In this document: one piece after another, positions 56,722 through 64,000 of the stretch | How the letters are laid out: each line of letters begins with the position of its first letter | Numbering within the stretch: the stretch's first letter is position 1 | NCBI GenBank assembly: GCA_019279435.1 | Contig: JAAALK010000081.1 | Coordinates: forward strand, 30,451,001 to 30,515,000 | Direction: 5' to 3' | From: Zizania palustris | Taxonomy: Eukaryota > Streptophyta > Magnoliopsida > Poales > Poaceae | Length of the DNA: 64,000 bases | Translations under genes and position numbers: made by a program | The notes under the pieces: model-generated | Told to the model about the DNA's origin: nothing | The model's database searches: none | The model's input: only the letters and a program-made list of their open reading frames with translations

Positions 56722-56726
56722 ATAAT

Positions 56727-57850
56727 GTAGTGAGACATAAGGCGAGACTCGTAGCACAAGGATTCACGCAGAAACCCGAATTGATTTTTCAATCAAACAT
56801 TCTCTCCAAAAGTAAGTAAAATCATTTTCTGATAAATTATATCTTTTGGCAGTATAAGAATCGTCTATCTAAACAATTGATGAACGTAGTGATTAATCCC
56901 TATGAGTCACTTGATTTAGACTTAAAGCTTCCCATTGGAATCCAAATTCCGAATCCAAATACTAATGCATCATATATTGTGTAAAACTTAATAATTAATT
57001 ATGACTTAAAACAGTCAGATAAAATTTGGTACAACCGACTTAATGAGTCCCTTATAAAAAGGGCTACTCAAATAATAATGATTGTCCATGTGTATTCATC
57101 AAGAAATCCCCATTGGGATTTTTACATTATATCCATGTATTTTGACATCATCAATGACACCAATGATATCGATGAAGCACGTAATCATTCAATGACGGAA
57201 TTCGAGACAAAGGATTTGATCTAAACCAAATTTTGTTTAGGTCTACAACTTAAAACACCTTTCTTAGAATATTTTAATACAGTGAACAATCTATATCCAT
57301 TAACACTTATGGTCATTCGATCTCTACATTTAGAGAAAGATCAAATTAGACCTTAGGACATTGATAAAGAGATACAAGGACCAGTGGTTCCATATCTCAA
57401 CATTGTTGGAACACTTATGTAATTTACAAATTGCACTAGTCCCCATATCGCATTTGCAAAAAAAATACTAGCTAGACATAATGCTAATCCAACTAAATAT
57501 CATTGAACTGGAGTAAAAAACTTTCTCCAAAGCGCCAAAGATCTTGATATTTTATTTCAATAATAAAGAAATCAAGATCCAAATATAATTGGATATATAT
57601 AGATATTGACTACTTATTTGGTCCCCATAAGTCATATCTCAAACAAGGTTTTGTGTTCTTACATGGTGGGACAACCATATCATAGAAGTTTACCTGGTAA
57701 ACTTTGGTGGCTACATCCACTAATCATTCTAAAATAATTTCATTGTATGAAGCATCTTGCAAACATGTATTACTTCGTAGAATGATAAATCATATACAAA
57801 ATCTTGTGTTATTGATTCTATTGAATCACCTACTATTATCTTTCAAGACA
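56727..57850 (+). pseudogene. Decayed copia RT/RNase H fragments
   Basis: Starting right after the solo LTR, the frame reads VVRHKARLVAQGFTQKP, a conserved copia RT motif. Recognisable pieces follow at 57395-57540 (PHIAFA, LARHNANPTKYH, AKDLDILF) and 57590-57800 (DIDYLFGPHKSYL, TLVATSTNHSKI, EASCKHVLLRRMI), which are the RNase H region. Stops and frame changes are frequent. No functional product is possible. Confidence 0.75.
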
Positions 57851-58623
57851 ATGGTGCTTGCATAGCACAAATATAAATAGTTTCATAATTTGCAAGCTTT
57901 AGGCGGAGTATCTCCTCAAAGGTTTAAATTGTACATACGTCATATTATACTCTTTTCTTTTATGAGTTTTATATACTTTCTCATAAAATTTTTTAATGAG
58001 GTAATATCTACACAAGATCATATGTATATTGCGTTCCTATTTTCCCCTAAAAGGATTTTATAAGGAATATACAAAAGGTATATAAACTTTTCCAAAGAAA
58101 TATTTTACTATAAGTACAAATCATATATTGTATCATTTTCTCCTTATTTTTCCCTACAAAGTTTTAAAGGAGTATTCACAACATAGCATACCACATTCCT
58201 TCTTATTTTTCCCACATGGTTTTTGGAGGAATATTCAAATAAGTTTTAGGGGGAGAATTCTCGCAGTATGCCTTATTAAACATCGTATTGTTATATCTTC
58301 TTTATATGAGTTTTTCCTCTTCAAGGTTTCTCATATAAAGTTTTAATGAGACAATATTAAACACAAAATCGTGTCATATTTCTAGTTTTCCCCCATAGGG
58401 ATTTTTAGAGAAATATCAAAGACATATAATTGTTCCTTAAATTCTTTAGAGTATATGATTGAGCGGTAACTCTACATATTATTCCTCATATTTTTCCCAT
58501 AGGGTTTTTTGGGGAATAATACCTACATTAATCTTTATAATGGATTCGATTAAGGGGGAGTGTTAGAAGTTAATATCTGCGTTCAATCCGTTCTTTGCAT
58601 TTTCTCAATTCTCAATTTATAAC

Positions 58624-59564
58624 ACATTGCACGCTCGCGTGAGTTCACTGCCAACAGACAATTAGTCAACAACTCCCCTTTTGATATGTGTGATATTAAC
58701 CACTAACATTGATAAGGTTTTTTTTTGCTCGTGTGCCTAGGCAATTCAAACTCTCTAAGTTATTATATTATCATAAATTTAATATACACATATAAAATTA
58801 AGTGCAATAAAGTATATATATGTATAAATGCAGTAATAACTTCTCACATCGTTGTAATATGTCTAAAACCAATAACAAAATTCAAAATTTACACAAATAT
58901 AATATAAATAATTTAAATAGGAAAGATGATCTCATATTTTTTCCATAATAGAAAGATTTTACATAATAGAAGACCGTGATAATTCCACCGTACTCTACGA
59001 TGTTTTTCTCATTATTGTTAAAGCCGACACTATATCATTGTCGTTGTATGTTAATAACAATATTCTATGGGGTTACCTGCGGGAGGAATTTGATTAGGTT
59101 ATGGGGGTTCTGTGAATGAATCTCGATTGTTATCTCAGAAAATGAGACAGGGAGTCTTTTTAGATAGGTTGAATCTCCCTGAGAATAATAATCATATTTT
59201 TATGTATATAATATGAGCTTTAGGACTAGAAATTGCCTCAAGCTTATCCGACCAAATTGTCTTCTAATCGAAGGAAAAACTCTGTTCAAATAGGATCCCC
59301 TAATCTATTTATATATGAGAGAGATCAGGGGTTATAATTTATCATTAATGCACCCTACGATCTGACCAATTATGATGAAACCGTCAGATAACTTCAGACA
59401 TTATTAGTTGTATTGATTGTATAATTATTCACCATGAAACTGTCAAGTCTAATGGGTGCTAGTCTGCACCATCATCAGTTGTAGTAGTCCGGCGCAAGGG
59501 AGTACTTTTATGGATATATTGGGGGAAATGTGTTTGTTGGTGCAGACTAGCAAACTCATGTAGA
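58624..59564. other. Gene-free stretch between the decayed copia and the right arm
   Basis: 58624-58700 resembles host upstream modules (CATTGCACGCTCGCGTGAGTTCA, compare 25389 and 50691). The remainder is AT-rich with no recognised gene. 59290-59340 resembles part of 18750-18800. Confidence 0.4.
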
Positions 59565-60003
59565 TTCCACGTGCCGGCTAATTAATTAAGTGACTGATTC
59601 ACATATTAAGTTGACAGAAGTGGCTACCGTTGTCACACATATCTCAAGGCGAGGGAGATGTTGATTAATTGTGTAGCCAGCGAACTCCATGTGCCGGCTA
59701 ATTAATTAAGTGACAGAAGTGGCTAGCTACATACACTGTCACACGTACATATCTCAAGGTACGGTGGGGGTGTTAACGTTGTTGTAAATTATATGTCTGG
59801 CCAGTGCGCGCAGTCCACGTGCCGGCTAATTAAGTTAGTCCTACACATTAATTTGTTCACAAAAAGCCACACAAACAAATTTTGTTTTACACGTACGACG
59901 CCCTCGTGCAGTCCTCGTGTGAAGGCATGCATGCGTTTATTCACGCGACAGTTAGGCTCACGTGAATTGAAGCGGCTCTAATTTTGTGTTTAAAAAAACA
60001 GAC
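59565..60003. repeat. Right arm of the inverted repeat (partner 51590-52004)
   Basis: The reverse complement of the left arm, in the same order, from TGTAGATTCCACGTGCCGGC to AAAAAAACAG. A second, shorter copy of part of it follows at 60975-61230 in the same orientation, so the right side also holds tandem modules. Confidence 0.8.
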
Positions 60004-60965
60004 CTTCGCCGAGTGCTAGGTTGTTGATACTCGCAAATCGGCAAAGTGTTTTTTTAAAAAAATAGTAAATTGTCGTTAAAATTGTTATTTTTAGCCATGA
60101 TATAAAATCCACTGAGTTTTAATATTAGAAAAAGTTTTAAGGTTAAAAAAATTAAATATCGATTTGCTTTAAAACCAACCGCCATTCTTTTACTAGGGGT
60201 GCGTGCGTTTGGCAGGGCTCTAACTCCATTTTCTTTATCCTGTGAAGCTAGAGCTAAGCCAAACATTTTTCATGAGAAGTGGATCCCGCTGAGAGCGCTC
60301 TAGAAAAATGAACTGGAGTGGTGGAGCAGGGTCTAACTAGCTTCAAGTGCTCCACTCTAGCTTTAGTGTGGATTTCAAAATCCGGAGCTCTGCCAAACAG
60401 GCTCTAAACTCTAAAACTTCCTCCAAGAATCACCGATTTCTAAACATCATGCATGAAAAATTTCTCAAAATATTTTTAAATTTTTGTCACAGAATATACG
60501 TATGATATCATAACATCATCATATGCCAAGTTTCAGATTTTTTTTTTGACTTTTTTGAATTGTTTAAAATTAAAACACCAAGAATATGTGTGTTGTCGAT
60601 GGAGTGCCTTCATCGTGATATCTTAAATTTTCTTTACCTTTCCCGACTTAGCTCTCAAAATAGAAGTATGATATTTCAGAAAAAAATCGTTATTTAAAGC
60701 ACTTGCAACTTAAAATTGGCATCTTTCAATTTAAATTTTATAAATAGATTTAATTAACTAAAAATAGCAAACTGGCCGTAAAAAATAACAATTTTTGGCA
60801 TGGTATAAGATACATTGGGTTTTCATAGTACAAAAAATTTTAAGTTCAAACAAAGATTTAAATATCAATTTATTTTTAAACCTAACCAATTCCATCTCTG
60901 AACTCTAAATTTTCTCGAAACATTTTCAAATTTTTATCACGGTATATATTTATGATAAAATAAAG
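60003..60965. mobile_element. Old CACTA remnant, reverse orientation, with a MITE inside
   Basis: Degenerate GCCGAGTGC...CGGCAAAGTG motifs at 60008-60050 are followed by text that is the reverse complement of the AT-rich interior of the CACTA elements. Examples are TTAAATATCGATTTGCTTTAAAACC at 60145-60175 and AAATAGCAAACTGGCC near 60762. Part of this interior occurs twice (60060-60180 and 60735-60900), as it does in the large element. No intact terminus remains. Confidence 0.6.
60197..60406. mobile_element. MITE with GTTTGGCAGAGCTC-type terminal repeats
   Basis: About 210 bp between GGGTGCGTGCGTTTGGCAGG and GAGCTCTGCCAAACAGGCTCT, imperfect inverted complements. It interrupts the CACTA remnant text. 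The terminal sequence is common among grass hAT-like MITEs, but the target duplication is not clear, so the superfamily is uncertain. Confidence 0.55.
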
Positions 60966-60969
60966 TGAC

Positions 60970-61456
60970 TCATTAAGTCGACAGAAGTGGCTAGCTACAC
61001 TACTGTCACACGTATCTCAAGGCGCAGTCCACGTGCCGGCTAATTAAGTAAGTCTTACACATTAATTTGTGCACAAAACGCGCGCCACACAGACAAATTT
61101 TGTTTTACACGTACGACGCCCTCGTGCAAAACGAGGGTACTTGGCATCCTCCTGCATGCAGTCCTCGTGTGAAGACATGCATGTTTATTCACACGCGCGG
61201 CAGTCACGTGAATTGAAGCGGCTGCTCTAATGTAGGCTAACTTCTGAAGAAACTATACTCCTCCCGTTAGTTACTTAATTTTTGATGTTTTGGACATTTT
61301 CTTTCATAACAAAAAGTAATTGATTAATATGTATATATTTAATTTTGTGTTTTATTTATATCAAATATATATAATTATTTTGTACTTATAAATAGTAAGT
61401 TCTATGCAAGTGTAATGTATATGAGTACAAATTAATTAACAACTCAATCATCATGC

Positions 61457-61496
<40 letters not shown>

Positions 61497-62220
61497 CAAC
61501 TATAGCGTCAAAAAACTCTAAGAGACTATCACCTCGTACGTGGATCACGGATGTTGCATATATAATGGTGTGCATGCTTTAAGCTTCTAATAAATAAATA
61601 GTATGATATTTTTGGGGAATTTTCTTCCTACCAAACTTTTTAAAATTAAGTTTAGAAATTTTCTAATATTGAATTTATTTAATCCGTAGTTTATTACATA
61701 GGTTTATATTTTTACATTTTAGCTAGATACAATCTCTACAAATCATATTTCCAACTATGATTTCTTAGCATCAGCCTACAATAAATGTTTTACACAATTA
61801 TCCCATTTCTCTCTCTCTCTCCACCTCTCTTCTGGAACGGTGTTTTACACAATTAGATGCATAAGAGTCTAAAAAGATCTCTTAATCATGAAAATATTAA
61901 CAAGTTGCATCCAAAGTCAAGAAAATTAAAACTGAGGGAACTAGTAATATGATTTTCTAAAAAAATCTTCCTACAATTAAACTAAAATTTGTTTAGAAAA
62001 CTTTAATATTTAATTTATTAATTAGTTTCGTATAATAATTATCATAAACTCGATCTCCATCCCACGAGCTCGATCGATCTTGTAGCTGAGCTTGCTTCTG
62101 GATGAATGATTTTTTTAATCTTATATTAGCTTCCGTATAGTATACATTACATGCATGTATCCCTTAGAGATCAACTAGTGATTAGCTAGCCTTTCAGTGC
62201 TCAGCTCGTGCCCTCCTTGT
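60970..62220. other. Upstream region of lectin gene 2, no other gene
   Basis: Pieces are reverse complements of gene-1-side DNA: 60975-61230 (modules of 51590-51980), 61235-61430 (about 24690-24860), 61570-61830 (about 23880-24120) and 61840-62220 (about 21360-21880). A (TA)n microsatellite lies at about 61459-61492. The order is that of the gene-1 side with parts missing. Confidence 0.65.
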
Positions 62221-62224
62221 TTCC

Positions 62225-62232
62225 TATAAATA
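62225..62232 (+). promoter_or_regulatory. TATA box of lectin gene 2
   Basis: TATAAATA lies 103 bp upstream of the ATG, in the context CTATAAATACCCAGGCCCC, conserved with gene 1. The leader that follows (AGAACACACG...AGAGATC) is also shared with gene 1. Confidence 0.75.
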
Positions 62233-62334
62233 CCCAGGCCCCATGTTGAGATTGAGAACACACGTACACAGTACACTGCACCGAGAACGATCGAGTGATC
62301 GAGAGATCTAGCTTAGTACGTGAGAGATCCAACC

Positions 62335-63929
62335 ATGTCGCCGATGTCAGAATTTCCTAGATGTGTAGCATTTAGGTCGGTTGGAAACAGCAGCTACCTG
62401 CGTTATGTGCACGGGAGCGATGGCAAGACATTTTTCGAGCATAGTGGCCAGGACTGCATCAGTCCATACACGAGGTTCTACGTCGAGCCATCCAAGCAGC
62501 ACGACGGTCTGGTGCACATCAGATGCTGCTACAACAACACGTACTGGGTTGCTGTGCGGAAGCAAGAAGGAGGTGTCGGTGGCTGGATCATTGGCACTGC
62601 CCATGAACCGGAGGATGATCTGTCCAAACCTTCTTGCACACTGTTCAAGCTCGTCACTATTGGCACTGAAAACCAACCTCAGTCATTCAGGTTCTGTTCG
62701 ATTTGGCATACATGCAATTTGTTGATTTCTTATTTACAGTTGATATATATGTCTAGCGGCAATATATATATATAGTTTCATGATTGAATAACCTGCATAA
62801 GAAAGATACATCTTGATTTTAAACTGAAACTGTAGTTTTCATATATATGTGTAACAGGTTCCTTCTTGTTGCCCACCTGGGAAAACATGTCAGCATGTTC
62901 TCCGGCTCTGACAAGGTGACCAACTACTTGCATGTAAGGCATGAAGAAACTAGGGAAGACAATATTCTCACTGCCTACACAGTCCTTGATTTGTCTGAAG
63001 AAAAACAACTGCCCAAGTATATTGCTATCAAAGGAGACAATGGTAAATATCTCAAGGCCTACTTCGATGCTGGTTATAATTATCTCAAATTTGATGCCGA
63101 AGATATCGGAGATTTACTTGTGCACAATACTACTTTCACAAATAACGATGGAACTGTTCGTATAAAGAATCACCATTTTAACAAGTTTTGGAGGCGCAGC
63201 CCAAATTGGATTTGGGCTGACTCATCGGACACAAGCAACAATAATCCTGACACCCTGTTCAGGGTGATAAAATTTGGTGACTTTTTTGCACTTCAAAACT
63301 TGGGCAACAACTACTTCTGCAAGAGGCTCACGACTGAAGGTAAGACAAGCTGCCTCAATGCTGGCATCGGAACCATAGCAACAGAAGCAAAATTAAAGGT
63401 AGAAGAACCGATCATTTCTAGGAAGATTTACAATGTTGATTTCCACCTCTCAAACTCTAGGATCTATGACAAGAAAGTTCTCACCATGTCTACTGCAACT
63501 GCTGTCAATCACACCACTGTAAACAACAAGGCTAGGTTAATACTGTCGTACAAGGAGACAAACAAGAGTACATGGGACTCGACTAGATCATGGAAGCTAA
63601 GTGTCTCTGCCAATGTCAAAGCTGGGATTCCACTCATAGCAGAAGCAAATGTTGAAATCAACAATGAATTCAGTGCAGATTACAAATGGGGTTCAACTAT
63701 AGAGAAGTCTACAGAACAAGAGATTGTGTATGAGGTCACTGTGCCTCCTAAGACTAGGGTGACAGTAAGCTTGATTGCTTCACAGGGTTCATGTGACGTC
63801 CCATTCTCATACAAACAGAAAGATGTTCTGTATGATGGTCAGACTGTTACTTATGACATGGATGATGGTATCTACACTGGTATCAATTGCTATGACTTCA
63901 AGTATGAGACGAAGGAAGAGAATATTTGA
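62335..63929 (+). CDS. Amaranthin-like lectin/aerolysin fusion (Hfr-2 type), gene 2
   Basis: Two exons, 62335-62690 and 62858-63929, with a 167-bp GT-AG intron, give 475 residues. The exon phase is the same as in gene 1. ATG 62335 is chosen (CCAACCATGTC); a GTG five codons upstream is rejected. Domains: agglutinin 1 (about 5-119), agglutinin 2 (about 170-309, with FWRRSPNWIWADSSD conserved) and an aerolysin-like beta-pore module (about 326-471). By eye it is about 89% identical to gene 1 in exon 1 and about 79% in exon 2. No signal peptide or stop is present. Amaranthin-type domains bind GalNAc/T-antigen-like sugars in known members; sugar preference here is not shown. The likely role is insect or pathogen defence in the cytosol after tissue damage. 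Confidence 0.9.
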
Positions 63930-64000
63930 GCAATCGATATGCATGGATGGACGCTTCTGTGCTTAGAAAAGTCACATGGTTGTCATGTGCTTATAAGCAA
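63930..64000. other. 3' flank of lectin gene 2, conserved with gene 1
   Basis: The flank GCAATCGATATG...TGGATGGACG...TTCTGTGCTTAGAAAAGTCACATGGTTGTCATGTGC is the reverse complement of 19640-19707 behind gene 1. The inverted duplication therefore extends past the stop codon and beyond the window edge. Confidence 0.8.

Larger units (their letters stand above)
52094..58623 (+). mobile_element. Decayed Ty1/copia element split by a solo LTR
   Basis: A short LTR-like end, CAATCCGTTCTTTG...CTCAATTTA(C/T)AACA, occurs at about 52170-52217 and again at 58585-58623. The left one is followed by a primer-site-like CGTTATCAGCACC. The right one is preceded by the polypurine tract ATTAAGGGGGAG (about 58548-58559). 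Between them, decayed pol can be read in pieces: RT (VVRHKARLVAQGFTQKP, from 56727), the RNase H lead-in (57395-57540) and RNase H (57590-57800), all with many stops. Exact outer borders and a target duplication were not found. Confidence 0.7.

Noticed and set aside
1..64000. tRNA or rRNA genes
   Set aside because: I looked for tRNA-like A/B boxes with foldable arms and for conserved rRNA blocks. Only the primer-binding sites of the retrotransposons resemble tRNA, and these are short complements.

Overview
This is nuclear DNA of a grass (Poaceae). The evidence is a pair of amaranthin-lectin/aerolysin fusion genes of the wheat Hfr-2 type and a dense, nested load of plant transposons: Ty3/gypsy chromovirus, Ty1/copia, L1-type LINE, CACTA (En/Spm) and MITEs. 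I cannot name the genus. The only host genes I can defend are two intact, two-exon lectin/pore-former genes (21253-19708 on the minus strand and 62335-63929 on the plus strand) and a 3' fragment of a third copy (19222-19298). Almost everything between them is transposon or repeated upstream sequence.

Layout, left to right. 1-2057: AT/T-rich DNA with a weak promoter-like start and no recognisable gene. 2061-3103: a small non-autonomous CACTA element with a clear target duplication. 3107-5370: old CACTA-like repeats, split by a 12.3-kb gypsy chromovirus (5371-17657, TSD GACAT) that has 3.3-kb LTRs, an extra ORF before gag, and pol broken by two nonsense codons. 17658-19700: MITEs, GTGACGGG-type repeats and the lectin 3' fragment. 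19708-21253: lectin gene 1. 21380-25516: its upstream DNA, arranged as tandem units of about 1.6-1.8 kb. 25517-31977: a full-length LINE with two intact ORFs joined by TAATG. 31978-32212: continuation of the upstream unit. 32213-49988: a large, internally deleted CACTA element holding the C-terminal part of a TNP2-like protein and a broken TNPA-like gene. An 11.4-kb copia element (37262-48635, TSD ATATG, minus strand) is inserted inside one exon of that gene. 49990-51461: a near-identical second copy of the block 24655-32642, but without the LINE. 51590-60003: an inverted repeat whose spacer is a decayed copia element, itself split by a 3.4-kb solo LTR (53335-56721, TSD ATAAT). 60003-62220: CACTA remnant, MITE and lectin upstream DNA in reverse orientation. 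62335-63929: lectin gene 2.

How it fits together. The two lectin genes are head to head, about 41 kb apart, and share upstream sequence in inverted orientation, so the locus is an inverted duplication later inflated by transposons. The order of events can partly be read. CACTA inserted into an upstream repeat unit, and that unit was duplicated together with a piece of the CACTA. The LINE then entered one copy, because the other copy preserves the empty site. The copia element entered the CACTA. The gypsy and copia LTR pairs each differ at about 1% of positions by eye.
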